NCBI GenBank assembly: GCA_900074885.1
Contig: FJUW01000003.1
Location: 1-64,000, forward strand
Direction of reading: 5' to 3'
Source of the DNA: Rhynchosporium graminicola
Lineage: Eukaryota; Ascomycota; Leotiomycetes; Helotiales; Ploettnerulaceae
Length of the DNA: 64,000 nucleotides
The notes below the pieces were generated by a model that worked only from the letters and a program-made list of their open reading frames with translations, did not search any database and was not told where the DNA came from. This document shows, piece by piece, positions 12,066 through 25,900 of the stretch. The first letter of the stretch is position 1. Every line of letters begins with the position of its first letter. The position numbers were made by a program, and so were the translations under genes.

Positions 12066-13136
12066 ATAGCAAAGCCCTCATCGCCTGAATGACCCTGAAT
12101 CATGCACCATCCACACTCTATAATCCGGCTAGCGATCGGTGGTTTGATGGCATTGACGTTTCCGTCCGTTTCGTTTCGATTTTTTCGTTTCATCATGCAA
12201 AGCTTGTACTTCGGATGAAGAAACGAAGCTGAGGAAGGGATGATCGACGGAAGGAAGGATGGACGGAAAGAAGCTCGCGAGGATGATCGATGGAAGGAAG
12301 GCATCAGTATCGGCAGCACAAGCTTTTCATAGTGAAACGACCCGAAGGTCTCGGTGATGTTTTATGAGGTAGGATGCTTGAATCATGAGAAGCTTTGCAA
12401 ACGTGCCGAATAAAGTTGAGTCGGGATAGTGCGAGGGCATTGGGAAGTATAGATCTCTGCTCTTGAAAATACAGGAAATAAAGTGCTAGGTGGAACAGTC
12501 GACCAAACATTCATTCCGCCTCTTTAGTTCTGCAACCAGTATCTTGATTACTTTCTATTATTGACTTTCCTTTCTATCACTCCCACCCTATCACCACACA
12601 TGTAGCACCTGTACTTAACTAGTTATGACAAACAATTCAATTCGTGCTTTCGTTCCATCCCTAGCTTTCTTGCTCGTCGATGCGCCCGCCTGTCACCACG
12701 CCACGCCATAACATAGCCCAGAAGACCAGACCATTCCTCCCAGGGGACCCAAAAGGTCAAATGCCATGCATGGTAATACAAAAGAAGGAAAAAGTTGTAG
12801 TGTGCAGAAGAGAGAACTCCCCGACTCTCGAAAGACCCAGGAATATCTCAGTATCTGTTTTATGAGTGTGTGCGCCAATTCGCAGAATCCCAAATCCTCG
12901 ATCGCGCTCTCGATCTCGCTCATACGCTCGATTTTGTGTTGTTGACATTACAATTTCTATGACGATAACATGGGAAGAGGCTCCGTTTTGTGCGAAATCA
13001 TCCCATTCCGTTCCAGAAGTACATTATACAGAGAAGTAGAAGGAGTCTATCTCAAGACTGCTTCAAAAAGGCCACAGTCATATCATTTCGTCTAAACATA
13101 TCGGTGCTGCCGATGGCTTATCTGGTCTGAAGAAAC
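12066..13136. other. Intergenic, no supported gene
   Basis: About 1.07 kb downstream of the elongase gene. Only short, overlapping, composition-driven reading frames are present. GAAGGAAGGATGGACGGAAAG-type purine-rich short repeats lie at about 12240-12300. No RNA gene or domain was recognised. Confidence 0.5.
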
Positions 13137-14340
13137 TTATGCCTTGCGGGATCGCGTAGTGCGACCGTTGGGGCTGGAGCCGGAGGATTTGGCATTGCCG
13201 TTCTTCAATCCGGGGTTGACCTTGCCGTTAGTCAGGGCTGCGACGTCTGGGACCTCGGCATCCTTAAGGGATCGGGCAGCTTTGCGACCAGTTGGGCGCT
13301 TGCCATCCTTCTTATAGGTTGCGAAGTAGAATGAGATGAATAGGACGAGGTATGAGCTGATAACAGCCATACCGGAGAACGCAGCGAATTCCTCTCCCGC
13401 ACAATTACCCGAATTTGGCATCCATGGGAAGTATTGGGAAGTGAAGTAGGTGTAAGAAGCGAAGTAGACAAATCCTGGTGACCAGTTAGTACCTGCAGGC
13501 TAAAACGTAAAAGGTGTAATTCTTACCAAGAGCGATCACGAATTGGGTAATTTGAAGACGGGTGATCCACTCCTTCCACCAGATCTTGATGCCACGCGCA
13601 CTCTGGAAGTAGTACCAGTACATGACGACGTGGACCAATAAATTGAGACAAATGACAGTCCATGATACGGAGGTCAAACCGATCAGCTGAGTGTAGCAGA
13701 GGAGAGCAGTTGCGCCGTGATGGTAGCAGTGTAGGAAGGCTTCAGAAATAATTAGCAGGTATATCGAAACAACCTGTCGGGCATTACACACTTAATGGCT
13801 TCTTCTTCAAGACCAAGAAGACGGTATCGATCAATTCGAGGTATTTGGTCAGATAATTGAGCTGCAGCAAGTCAGCAATCGTCTTGACAAGCCAAGCTTG
13901 GCATCCAAAAAACGTACGTAGTACAGAATGACCAATTGGGGAGTCCATCCACCAGCCTTTTCGCAGATTGTGAAAAAGAGCCCATGTCTGTACAGGGTTG
14001 GAATCAATTGCTCAACAAACAGGGCCAACAGGATGGCGCTGATGCTGGTGAGGTAGAAGTTGTGGATCATGAATAGGGCGTTCAACTTGAAGGGCTTGCG
14101 GTTGCGCATCAGCTCCCTTCCACCAAAAATTATGATGTAGTATGTGAGAATTGCGAACCCGCTCTCTTTCAAGGTCGACATGGGGGTGACTCGGGGCTTG
14201 AAATCGAAGTCCTGGGGAGAGTAGCCCATGACGGTGCTGAAGGCCTTGTCGAATATGGGCCATAGATGAATGCCAAAAGGCCTGTCAATGCTAGGCAATG
14301 GCAGAGCCTGGAAGATATCTGTGGGTGATTTTGATGACAT
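13137..14340 (-). CDS. ELO2: ELO-family very-long-chain fatty acid elongase
   Basis: An integral ER membrane condensing enzyme (3-ketoacyl-CoA synthase of the GNS1/SUR4 family) that adds two carbons from malonyl-CoA to long-chain acyl-CoA. Four exons on the minus strand (14340-13918, 13861-13792, 13739-13527, 13474-13137) give 347 residues, close to yeast Elo2 and Elo3. The start ATG at 14340 begins [11 protein letters not shown] and leads to the conserved [17 protein letters not shown]. The histidine box LHCYHHG falls at residues 167-173, just after [14 protein letters not shown]. Several hydrophobic segments follow ([13 protein letters not shown], then the C-terminal [19 protein letters not shown]). 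The tail is basic and probably cytosolic. Introns have good GT..AG ends, and intron 3 carries a TACTAAC branch site. Paralogue identity (ELO2 or ELO3 type) is inferred from overall resemblance. Confidence 0.93.
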
Positions 14341-17060
14341 GACGTGCTTCGGATTGAGGAGATTCGATGAGAGGGTGTCTGCAGTGCAATTGCGATGCGT
14401 TGGGAGTCGAGGATCGAACGTGTAAAGAGGCACGAGATATCTTCAGCCCACGCAATCAACGAACTTTTTTTAAAAAATGGCTCGGAACGACACGTTGCGC
14501 TACACAACAGCGAAGTCGTGCAGGAGGCAATTGGAGAATCGAACAAGAACAAGTATTGAGACTCGTAGACGTAGAAGGAGTGACTTGAGTTGCGAGGAAA
14601 GGAATATACCACCAGCGAGAAACGGCGATGTGGAATGAAAGGGATGGGAAATTGACGAAGTTTTGCGAGCCGTGCGGTGGGTGGCCTTGGGGGGTCGCTG
14701 GACTCGTGTAGATAGAAATGGAGACGGAAGGCGGAGGGACCAAGTTTTGCTGAAAAGGGGGCAAGGGCCGACCGGTCTTAGCCGGCCTGGGCGAGGTGAG
14801 GCCTGCGGAGTAAAATGAGCACAGCAACATCTTTCATGTGATTGGGGGAGAGCACGTGCGACTTCAAATTGGTGAAGAAGCCTTCGATTCGTTTCTTTAC
14901 TTTACATATCCTCGATGGGGCTTCATCTGCTTCATGTTAACCGATGCCGTTTGTTTCTTTTGTCATCTTTAGCATGGTCATTTCCATGGTCGCAGAGTGT
15001 TTGTTGACAATGGAAGGCATGGCTTGCTGACGATGCAGTGGCATGACCGAAAGCGCTAAAGCCTTGTATCTTTCATCTCGATGTAGTAATCTCCCTTTGC
15101 TCCATTCAAGTTCTCAATCTCCCACTTCCCTTTCTGCCAGTGAATCGCAGATATCCATTACAGAAAGGCCTCGGCTTCGAGTGTACCTGGCCCCCCCCAC
15201 CGCCCCTGTTTATATCCATTTATTCTGCCAAGCGAAATATATTGAATGACCTTGAAAAGTTTCCATGGCATTCAAAAGATTCATTATATTCTCTGGGCGA
15301 CGTTGGTTTGAGTTCCGTGAGAATTGGGACATGGCAGGACAGCCTTGACCTAAACACGTTGTCCGACGTCTCGAGTTGAGCTACCTGCCTAACTAGCTGT
15401 CAAGTGAGCAATGTATTAACAAGAATGAAGAGACAGATGTTTGGTAGGGGCGCTGGAATGTGTGTTTTCCAGCGGAAGACCAATTTTTAGATGAGCCAAA
15501 GGCGATCGTAATATCTCCTTCTCTAACATATCATACAATTGTTAAGAGGAAGTAGAGGCAGATACGCAATAAACAATCAGCTCGCTTAGCCGACTTGTCA
15601 CGAACTCATAGCAAGGGCTTCGATATCTTTAGTTTTGAACCATACTGGACGCAACATGTACATTGAGGGTGCACTAAGAGTTCTATCCAGACCGGTTTAG
15701 AATATAAAGACTCGATCAAATGGAAGAGCATGAAATACCAATACTGTTTCGTCCTGTTGTTCCTTTACCCCTGAGCAATCAGACAGCAGGTAGTATGCGA
15801 GTTTGGCTATTCAAGCTCTCAACCGATCAACATGAAGTTGAAAAGTGCGGCATAAGAAGGCTCTCTGAATATCATGGATGTAAGTCCGGAGCGAATTACT
15901 GAATCGCACGAGTAAATGCTTGATGTGACAGCAATTGTGCACTCACTCGCCTGATCTGACACTTCGACTTAAAAGTGACAGAATGCTGAGGTAACTTACA
16001 TCAGAGCATGTGATGATCGAATCAAACAGGGGATGAGGTCTCTAATGATTCTAAGTCGAGGCCGCGAAATCATTTCGACATAGCCTACCGAAGTAACATT
16101 CCGAGATTTCTGGCCTTTTTAAGTGCCTGAGAAGCCCCTTTAATTTACCTTGGACATGAAACTGTATCTCCAGCTTGCATTTATCGTTCAACCTTTCGAA
16201 GAGCATCATAGTGAAAATGGAATTCTGCTTCTTCGCCTGTCTGTAAATCTCTCTCGTAAATCCTGAGCTCGGTCAACACGAATGTGGGCTTCCAGATTGA
16301 CTAGCTTAAATCTTTTGACTGAACTCGAACCATATGCCATCCATCTAAACTAGCTTCAGGAACTCTTTGATCATCTCCATTCCTACATTCTATTATAGTT
16401 GATCGCTTCCAAGTGGAGATCCGCAAATGTATCATCTAATCAGCATACATAAATGCTCAACACGATCGCAAAGAAATTCCCTGAGTCACGGCCATAATCG
16501 ATATCATCAATTTGTCTTAGTCATGCCTCCATATCCGTGTTGAGGAAAGTGCATTACGACTGCTGCGTACTCCCTTATATGTCTTCTTACACCAAGCAGC
16601 AGATCAATTCTGTGTGACAAATAAACTGTATTAGATACGTCTAATCATTGACATGATAACACCATTTCATTCCTATGAAATACCTACTTATCATCCTTAA
16701 GGAAACACAAAAGTTAGCTTTCAGTTTCACCGGGGCTACAAAATTAAGACGTTGTCAGTGTTTGAGGATGTGCACTTGATCATCACAATTATACAAAACT
16801 TTGGTATACTAAGAACGCTGGTATCAAGTCGAGCTCGTCATTAATACCTACCTGTTCCTTGTCTGAAAATGTCGCGAAGACAAAGGTATAGAAGAAGACT
16901 AATCGGCAAAGTGGTAAAGTAAATTCCATTGAGTGTAGTTGGAGGAATCTAGAGGTAGGTACTATCGAGACAACTAGATCTCTATTAACTAGACGATTGT
17001 TCCAAATAATTTCCATTCGTTCGAGATCAGGCAGACTTTCACCAGTCCAGCCGGGAGTGC
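14341..17060. other. Intergenic, 2.7 kb without a supported gene
   Basis: Starts with the elongase promoter. Short reading frames occur on both strands but none has a recognisable domain, good splice context or biased composition. A C8 run lies at about 15190. No RNA gene seen. Confidence 0.5.
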
Positions 17061-17069
17061 CCTTGCCAA

Positions 17070-19035
17070 ACATGTCTGGCTCGAAAAGTTGCTCAAGGAT
17101 GTCGACATGCTACATCAAATGCATCACCTAAAAATCGTGACTTGTGCTATCAAGAACGTCCCAGTACAAATACGAGTGAACTAGAGGAGGCCAAGAATGA
17201 CAAACACGGTCAATCGTCAGAAAGTAGTCTTGAAGAAACAGAATCGCCACTTATACTTGTCTCAAAAGGACTGTAAGCTGCTCTTAACGCTATCACTCTG
17301 CAAAGATGCTGATAACCTGAAAGCAAACGACTGGGACTCCGTGACACGCTTGCCTCAAGTCTTGATCTAGAGTGCGATATGTACAGAATCCTTACTGAGG
17401 CCAAGAAAATCTTCCCAAAGCGGCACCAGGTCGATTTTCTCACACAACATGACATCGACAACATCTAGTGGACTCACAATCCATCAATCCAAACACCTTT
17501 CTCGATTGATATGGAGCTTGGTGGTCACAATTCAACTGCGGTGGACCGAAGGACACATTCTCTTCAGTATCTTGGTATTAAGACCCTGTGTTTTCAGCCC
17601 ACAGCATCTTCCGAACCAGGACTATCCTACAGGCCATCTTGAGGTTTCAATCCATGTAAGGGAGACACATTGCGAAAAACTAGCTAAGCACTACGATTTG
17701 CAACCGCGAAGTCCATCTGCACTTCGAGTTCTGTATGTGATACTACGTGCTGTTACTCTGATTACCTCCGGCTATCCGAAAGAGAGCCATCAGGCCTTAC
17801 TTGAAACTAGAAGGAAGGCAAATGCGATCGAATTATTCAACGAAGAGCGGTGGCCTTCCGTGGACGATACAGAAGCCAAATCGCGAGGAATGTGTTTTGG
17901 CTCCTCTTTACCTGGACCAGGTGAGATATTCCACCTCGGAGAAGTAGTGAGTCGATGCTGCTAACATCTCACAATTCTTATGCGCCTACTTGGCTTGCTA
18001 GCCTCTCATCCCCGCTGACCATAGTACTGTCCTTCTTCCCAGCGAGCTCCCCTATACTACTACCCTCTCCCCTATGTCCCTACTTTAAAAACCGACATCA
18101 TCCACAGTATCAAGATCTACCGGTTCATGCTCGTTCATCAGCGCCGCAGCCAAGAAACATGAACGGATGGACCCTTCGAGTAGCCGAACACATAGCTGCT
18201 TACAAGATACAAAGTCTGGAAAATTTTCCACCGGCTTTCAAATTGATCGACCCGGACAAGAGTTATGATGAGCAGATTTTGAATCTGAAGTTGAAGAAAA
18301 TGAAGTCACACGTGCTGTCTTGGGGTGTATTTGAGGGTATGTTACGCTGTTTTATAGGACCGGGGACCCAGAAAGCTTTGCAGGTCCAACTCGCTTCTTC
18401 TGATATGGTGCCTAATCCACTTGCTGACGAACATCGCCATACTCTTGCAGATGCGTGCTTGAAGACTGTGGAGCTGATAATAGATTTATATGAGAAAATG
18501 GGTGGAGGCCAGACGAGTTTTTGGGCTGCACCTGCTGCTATGAGTGAGAATGGTAAGCTGCTTGGACATTGTCTTGTTTCTGATGGTTTCAACCGGAGGG
18601 TTCGAACAAGAGATGATGACATCTTTGGTGGTTTTGAGGATGGAGTGTTGAATGTATTGAGACCCTAGAGCAAGCGGTGAGGTTGTTGAAGATGCTGGCT
18701 GAGAAGTCCCCTTTGGTGAAAGGTAGATCAGAGCTTTTCCGAAAGTCTTTTAGGAAGATCAAAGAGCATCTACCAATGACGGTTGAAGATTATCTGGAAA
18801 GCTGTTTAGGGTTCTCGAACTTCCTCGAGACAGCACCATGCGATGGACAAGATACTTCCAAGGATCTTAGCTACGAGAATGGATCGGGGGCTCTTACAGG
18901 ATGCTGGAGCTGGATCTGGTTTTGGAAGAATGGGAGATGACTCCCACGTATCTGTCATTCTCGTGGAATCTTCATCATGAGGACTATGAGCCTGAGGACT
19001 TTATGGGAGATGGATTGCAGGATTCTCTCTGAGAG
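17070..19035 (+). pseudogene. Frameshifted unknown gene (possible HeLo-like domain protein)
   Basis: Several plus-strand coding-like runs follow one another in different frames: about 17330-17460 (DMYRILTEAKKIFPKRHQVD, closed by a TAG), 17449-17964, 18159-18668 (169 codons from ATG, MNGWTLRVAEHIAAYK), then a frame change near 18620-18650 to QAVRLLKMLAEKSPLVKGRS, and another near 18880 giving LVLEEWEMTPTYLSFSW up to about 19032. No GT..AG intron explains the changes. The central part (FKLIDPDKSYDEQILNLKLK, then MKSHVLSWG) faintly resembles the N-terminal HeLo/prion-inhibition domain of fungal incompatibility proteins, but this is weak. Best read as a decayed gene; the first third may be unrelated. 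Confidence 0.4.
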
Positions 19036-19754
19036 GTCGTTAGAGCGTCTTTTCCGAGATTTTGTATGATGAGGATGTCTTATTTTGTCTGTGAAAATAT
19101 CCTTATCATTAGACACCCACTCTTCACACATTCCTTGCTCTATGAAGTCTTCTCAATTTCGTCGACTGACACATTGCGTCCAAAATGCTACATACAAGAA
19201 TAAGTAAATCAACTTCCCTTTTCAGCTTGCTGATTACTTTCAAGACTTTTGAGCAGGAAGAGAACATAGGCGCGAAGATAGGATTCGAAAATCCTTCGTG
19301 TCACCTTTACCGACGTCAAGGAATGCAAGTATTAAAAGGATCGAATCGCAATGTGATTCCAAAGTTGGCCAGGATATAAGAACTAACGAAATGCTAACTG
19401 AAGGATCTAGAAACATGTCGCGGTGACAACACCATACCGTCATTGCTATTCTGCAGCAAATTGATAGATTCAACACTCTGAGAATTGGCTGATCGGTCAT
19501 CGGACTGGTCAAATTACACATTCTCTCTGTCGTACAATATTTGAGGGTCATGGAGTTCCAAGCAAAGAAGGTCGCTGCCATTGAGGTTCATGGGCCAAAG
19601 GGATCGTCGCATGTCTCGCTTAGTAAGCACTCCACCAATCAAGGTCGCCGCATAGTGGTCTCCTGGGGACCTCCAGAAACCGAATGGAAAATCAAGTCAT
19701 ACAGAATTCTCCCAATATTCACGCCCGCACGCCTCAGCAACACACCATTTCCTA
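19036..19754. other. Intergenic / COX6 upstream region
   Basis: About 720 bp between the decayed gene and COX6. Pyrimidine-rich and short-ORF sequence; no separate gene supported. Confidence 0.5.
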
Positions 19755-20560
19755 ATGTCGTCGACTTCGATACTACGAGTCGCAGCTCGTGCGCAACCCT
19801 CTTCCTTCTTCCGCTCCAATGGCCTGCGCAGCCTGGCTCCTCGTGCGAACGCCCTATATGCCGTCCCGGCCATGATCGCGACTTCGGGATCCATCAACAG
19901 CTTCAGCACTACCAGCAGACTGCGCTCTGATGCCAGCCACGGCGAGGAGAGCTTTGAGGAGTTTACTGCCAGGTATGTGGGCTCCAATTGGCGTTATAGC
20001 ATATCCAGGAGAGCTCTTTTGAGCATATTCCTGCATAACCGAAACACAATGATGCATGCCGACCAGGTTCGTCAATTGCTAACGCCTGGGTCCCGGTATA
20101 TAGATATGAGAAGGAGTTCGACCAAGTTCAGGATGTTTTTGAGCTTCAGGTATGTTTTGGCGTGTCGAAGGGCACTATCCGTGATGTTATGGCGTTTTGC
20201 AGATCGCTGATCATCGTTTGATGCTTAGAGAAACTTGAACAATGCTTTCGCGTACGATCTCGTCCCTTCGCCTTCTGTTCTCACTGCCGCACTGAAGGCT
20301 GCGAGGAGGGTCAATGATTTTCCTACTGCTGTACGGATCTTCGAGGGTATGTAGCGCGACGCCGAAAACCCCGAGGCAATCAATGATATTTTGCAATGGT
20401 TGCTGGCAGACATTGGCTGATGATTATACATCGGATAGGAATTAAGGCAAAAGTTGAGAACCGTGGCCAGTACGATCAGTATCTCGAAGAGCTCAAGCCA
20501 CTCCGGGAAGAGTTGGGTGTTCTGCTTAAGGAGGATCTCTACCCCGAGGAATCGAAGTAG
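19755..20560 (+). CDS. COX6: Cytochrome c oxidase subunit 6 (mammalian Va homologue)
   Basis: A nuclear-encoded structural subunit of mitochondrial complex IV on the matrix side. Four exons (19755-19972, 20104-20149, 20229-20346, 20439-20560) give 167 residues. The first ~60 residues are Ser/Arg/Ala-rich with almost no acids (MSSTSILRVAARAQPSSFFR), a typical mitochondrial presequence. The mature part shows the family signature: EEFTARYEKEFDQVQDVFEL, RNLNNAFAYDLVPSP, ALKAARRVNDFPTAVRIFEG, then IKAKVENRGQYDQYLEELKP and LREELGVLLKEDLYPEE at the end. All three introns start with GTATGT, and each exon join restores a conserved residue. Expression should follow respiratory demand. Confidence 0.95.
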
Positions 20561-21569
20561 ATGATGGGAGCTCGAAAAGGGGACGAAAATTTGTGCAGAT
20601 GGATAGAGGGCTGGGAGCATAGATGGGAAAGCCGGTGGGAGAGCTGGTGGGAGAGCGTTTGGAGGCTCTGTGTTGCCAATTTTTATGTGTACAGCTGTAT
20701 CAAGACCCGCAATGCATTTACCTTTGAAACAAGTCTATCTATGTGCTTGGCTTTATGGCTGGGATCGGATTGTGGTTCGATTTTGAGTGGGCTTGTGTAT
20801 TTTGGGAAGGATGCAGATGACCGTTGTTCTTTTCGTTTGGTTTTTTGTCTCAGTGGAAATGTACCTCTTTCATATGGTATGTGGAAGGCAGCCGGCATAT
20901 ATGGATAAGCGTCTCAAGCAACTTTCCGCTTGAATGAGTTGGAGCAAAAATGGAAAGTGTAGGTTAGATGGAGAGGACAAGCCGCAAGGGTTATTCCAGC
21001 CATATTTCAGAACCTAAGGGAGCCAACGGAGAGAACAGCCGAAAGAAGTATTACACGCAGCTGTGCGTAAACCTGTCATGCGGGTGAGGGAATGCTTAGG
21101 TCAACGCTTGAAGGTGAATTGGTAGAAGTACTTCACAATAGCAAGGAGATAAGACAATGAAGTTTTCTACCTCAAGCTGAGCTGATTGCCAGCTTTGGAG
21201 AGCGCTACTTAGTACCTACTGGTGCCAATATAATATTCTCAGGTGCATACTTGGTTGCTCCTTCCAACACCAATGATTTACAAAAATTTGACGTTATACC
21301 TCATCAGCTGGCTGGTTGCCAGCCAATATAGTAAGCCAATTCTTAGCCACTTTGTTTTGCTCAGCAACGAAAGAAAGAGAATACAATGCTGTTAACATAG
21401 CGAGCCTTGTCCTTCCTATTGTCTGAGGCCAACTGGACTGAAATACCAATTCACTGAGTTTGATGATTGTGGACGGCCTTTTCATACTGCCACTTTCACC
21501 AATGAGAATCTGACTTCTGAACACCAAAAGGATCACAATTTCCTCAATATCATAAGCACAAAGATTTTG
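20561..21569. other. Intergenic between COX6 and an unknown gene
   Basis: About 1 kb, starting with the COX6 3' region, which has a GAGAGC/GGTGGGAGAGC-like short repeat at about 20620-20660. No supported gene on either strand. Confidence 0.5.
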
Positions 21570-22643
21570 ATGACCTTACGACCTAGAGCATCGAACATCA
21601 ACATGGACGCTGTCCACAAAGAGCCCGACTACGTGGCGGAGGCCGAATTACGAAATATGATCATCGAACTTATCAGGTCGGAATCCCCGACGATACCCAG
21701 CATTATACACCCTCAGCCAGATCTATTGCTCGATATCGGAGATATGGAGCGTCCAATAGCACAACTACCAACCAAGCCTGATATAGAGTCTACGACACTG
21801 CAACAGCAGAAGCATATTTCCAATGGGATGGCAATATACAAAGACGCCGTCAAAAGGCATACAAAAGCAAAGACAGAAGCAGATAAGTTGATCCTCGCAG
21901 TCAAAAAGTTGAACAAACGCAGCGAATTCGTTGTTCGGCAACTTGATATCAGCTTGGAAGATGAAGATCTAGGCGCAAGGCTCCAGGAAGGAACCAATCG
22001 CAAGCGAGCTCGAAGCTTCAGTCTCAAGTGTTGCAACCACCACAACCATTTACTCGATCTCATCAGCATCTCAGCATATGACTACGACGACGAGCGCCGT
22101 ATCGTCAGGTGCCATAGCGAAGAGGTCGATCCTAAACCATGCGCACGCACAAGAAGCCTTCAATTCCCAGGAGATACGTCGGCGTCGGCCAGAACTGCGG
22201 AGGCGGGGCATAACGGCGATGATATGTCGGAAAGAAGCTCTGGAACAAAGAGACGACTACGCAGCAGCTCTTGTTTGACGGTAGAAAGTCCTGCAAAATC
22301 TCTAGCAAGTGCAAATACAAGTGGCACGGCCGAGGAGGAAATTGCAAATTCGGCGGGCCAAAACGAAGTAGGTTCTTTTATCTTCCATCCCATAATTACC
22401 ATAATCCCCAGGGTTGAGGTTGGCGAGCACGAGGCTGTCGTCGAATCCTCGGCTACACTCCACATGAATTTCCTCTACTAAATCACCATTTTGCAGCCTG
22501 TCTTGATACGCGGATCTTCCAAGCGACTTCGAGCATATAAGGTACCTCAGGTGGTAGGAAAGGAGGCAAAAGAGCCGGAAACAGCTGTATTCCCGAGGTT
22601 AGACTTCAGTGCGAGCAATTTATACACCTTCAGACCGTGTTAA
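21570..22643 (+). CDS. Unknown protein, two exons
   Basis: ATG at 21570 (MTLRPRASNINMDAVHK). Exon 1 is 21570-22367 and exon 2 is 22497-22643, joined in phase 0 across a GTAGGT..TTTTGCAG intron, giving 314 residues. Splicing is preferred because the unspliced frame stops soon after the donor, whereas the spliced one continues (PVLIRGSSKRLRAYKVPQVV) to a clean TAA. The N-terminal half is helical and charged, with a possible coiled coil around residues 80-130 (YKDAVKRHTKAKTEADKLIL). The middle is basic, Ser-rich and probably disordered (KRARSFSLK, TKRRLRSSS), which suggests a nuclear protein. It lies about 300 bp upstream of the SUMO protease gene on the same strand. I do not recognise a family. 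The middle segment could contain another intron, as a second frame there is also open. Confidence 0.55.
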
Positions 22644-22948
22644 TTGGTTGCAGAGAAGAAACCGACGCGTTATTCACCTCCAATGCACACGACGAAAAGA
22701 AAGCCACTACGAGCAGCGACGCTCCAAAGTTAAGATCTTGGTACAGCTCACATCACTGCCTTCGCACGCGCTTCAACTAAGACTATTTTCAGGCCTTTCT
22801 ACGCTCGTTACCAAAATCCTAAAATAAACGTTTTCCCAGATTATGGGTACGTCCTTAATGTCGCCCCAAAAGCTGGAAATGTATACTGACATCCTGTGTT
22901 AGACCTCGCGCCACAATCCCAGAAGGCGCACAGCACGCAGAAAGAGAG

Positions 22949-25900
22949 ATGGTTTGTCATTCGAACATAATGGTCGGTATCATTGTTAATTTCTTGCAGC
23001 CGATTCCTGGTGGCCCGAAGCCACACAATTCCCTCGCGAGACCCTCGCAGCCAAAAAACAACCCGACAATCAGACCCCATCACTCCAGAACGTCACTTGA
23101 GCGACCCGGATTACCGAAATCGTTCGACCTCACTGGGCGCGATACAAGTCGTAGTCGCGGACATGACGAGAATCCGGCCAAACGACAACGTAGTAATGAT
23201 GGATCCTCGAGATCTCCCATCGATTTGGAGGAGACATGGACCCGCCAGTCGAAGCATAGCGAACAGGCTTCTGTTAGGTCGGGACACAGCCAGACCTTGC
23301 AGAGCCGCGATACATCTGCCAGTTTCGGAGCCAGAGATTCGAATTTACAAGAGATTCGAAAGGTGGACCAGACCATGAAACTCCCAAACTTGCGCCAGAG
23401 GAAAGGCGCTGCTATGGACAAAAACCCGCATATGACACTCTCGGTCTCTAATGGCCACCATCGCTTTGCCCAGCAATATGTAGGGGAGGATGAGAACGAT
23501 CGCATCTCTGATTATGGAAGCAGCACTAAACCTGGGGGGAGTTTGAGCAAGAGAGGGGAAACTTTAACGGGATGGGAAGGCACTTCATCTCAGGGTCCCC
23601 CGAGACAAGCCGCAAATGGCGGCAGCAGGATCCCTAGTAGAGGTATGGAAACGGAAGAAGTGTCGCGACATTTTCGGCCAAACGGCGGCCGCGCCGAAAA
23701 GGGCCTCGACCAGTTGTCTCAGGGAGATCAAGATGAGCTATCTGTTGACACTCGTGGAGACGTGGAGCATGGGAAAGTCACCCAAAAGTTGCCGAAGCAC
23801 AATCGCGTGGTGAAGGGTGCTTTCTCCAAGACTCGGGTCCCCTCTTTCGAATTGGAAGACTCGAGCGAAGATGACCTTTCCAAAAAGGCGGATATTCAAC
23901 CTACCAAATATGGCCCCACGAAGGCAAACAACCAGAGGAAGCATGATATAGAGTCTTTTCAAGTACATCAAGTCTTGTCGGAGACCATGAAATGGCTTTT
24001 ACCAGCAGCACTCTCACAGTGGGCTCTTGAAATCAACAAATCGATGGGTACGCTATCAGTCATCGATGCATCTGAGCAACTAGTCTTTCAATTTCCTACG
24101 AAGGATGTGGAAAAATTCGAATTCGCAAACGGGAATAGTTTGGTGGTCTTGCACAAGTCCAGGGCTGTAAATTCCGTCAGGGACACCAAGATTTTCATCG
24201 AAATGCATTCTTATGACGACTTTCAGCAGCTCTTCCAGAGTCTTAAAAGCCTCCACCCGACGATCAGTAGACTTCCCAAAGAAACGTTCGTATTATCATT
24301 CTCCCCCGCCCGAATTATTCTAACTGTCATTTTCATTAGCTCTAAGGATTACTTGAAAAATTGTTTCCGAAACATTGCCGAAAAACAAATTCCACCTAAA
24401 AGGCCGCGAACCATAGCGCCAGAAGAACCAGATGATATTCGCTTGGCTAGAGCTAATGAAGCTAGGAGAATGAAAGCGCGAATGGACACAGCTCAGAATA
24501 CCAAGAAAGCAGGTCAGGGCGCGTATGGCACGAGGCAACGAAACGGCAGTCTTGAAAATGGACCCCGATCTGAAGGTCTCGCGATGAAAATGAGAGGACG
24601 ATCCGACAGCAACGAATTTCATGAGATTGATGGACATCCGCGAATGTCCAATGCTGCTGCTACCTTGTTGCCGGGTGCTTTCTATGGCACCTATGAAATT
24701 CTGAGAGCGAATGGAGTAGAGGGTCACGGTACTCGTTCTTCAGGCAAAGCAATCGCTCCCATTGATACATCTCCTTCATACCGGCAGTCGCCACGGCAGC
24801 AATTGCAACCGCGATCCTCAAGCCCAGAACCGGATCGATGGACATTTGCTAATCCAGACTGGGTGGAAAAGGAAAACTGGCAGACTTCCGTCATCTATCC
24901 TCCTGAAGGTAAAAATAAGGCTTCCGTAGATTTGCAAGATATCCAAAGGCTCGATGAGGGAGAATTTTTGAACGACAACCTGATTGTTTTTTATCTACGT
25001 TGGCTTGAAGACCACCTCGCCAAGGACAGTCCAGAGTTGGCGAGCCGGATCTATTTCACCAATACATTCTTCTATGAAAGACTTACCAAGAACGTCAAGG
25101 GAAAGTCCGGTGGAATCAATTATGAAGCTGTGGAACGATGGACCTCTAAGATTGATCTGCTGAAGTACGATTATATTGTTGTTCCCGTGAATGAGACTGT
25201 TCATTGGTATGTGGCTATCATTTGCAATGCCCCAAAGCTTCTCAAGCAGCCATCATCGCAGGAAGATGCGTCACAACCGGAGAAGAACAGAAATCCAGAA
25301 GATGACTCAAACAAAGTCGAGCTCGAAGAGCAAGCAGTTTCATCTCCGTTGAAGCTTCCAGAAGAGGAAGGGCCTGATGAGGTTGATGTTGCGGTAAAAG
25401 AATTGAACCTAGAAGAAAGTGCCAGCAAGCTTCCGACGCCAGATACTCCCGAGACGATTTCGGACCCTTCTGCGGCCGTAGATGACCTGAATACCACGCA
25501 GACAGTGAACCTAGATTCCCCGATCGCGGACATCGTGTCAGATGTTATAGATCAAAAACCTTCTCATCTAAGGCAAGGCAAACGCAAGTCACTTCCGCCA
25601 ACTCGAAAGTACAATCCCGATGACCCGCGCATAATTACACTCGATTCCTTGGGACTGGCGCATTCTCCGACCTGCACCAACCTCAAGAGATATCTGATGC
25701 AAGAAATTAAAGCCAAGAAAAACATTGAAATCGAAGATCCAGGAGCCTTAGGAACAAAGGCTAAGAATATCCCTCAGCAGAACAATCACTGCGACTGTGG
25801 TTTATTTCTTCTTACTTACATTGAAGAATTTCTCAAGAAGCCGGATTCCTTCGTGTCTGATATTTTGCAACAGAATGATCAAGATTTCACGGAATGGCGT

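Noticed and set aside
14367..14830. Short frames around the elongase start
   Set aside because: They overlap the elongase promoter and first exon in other frames and lack coding features.
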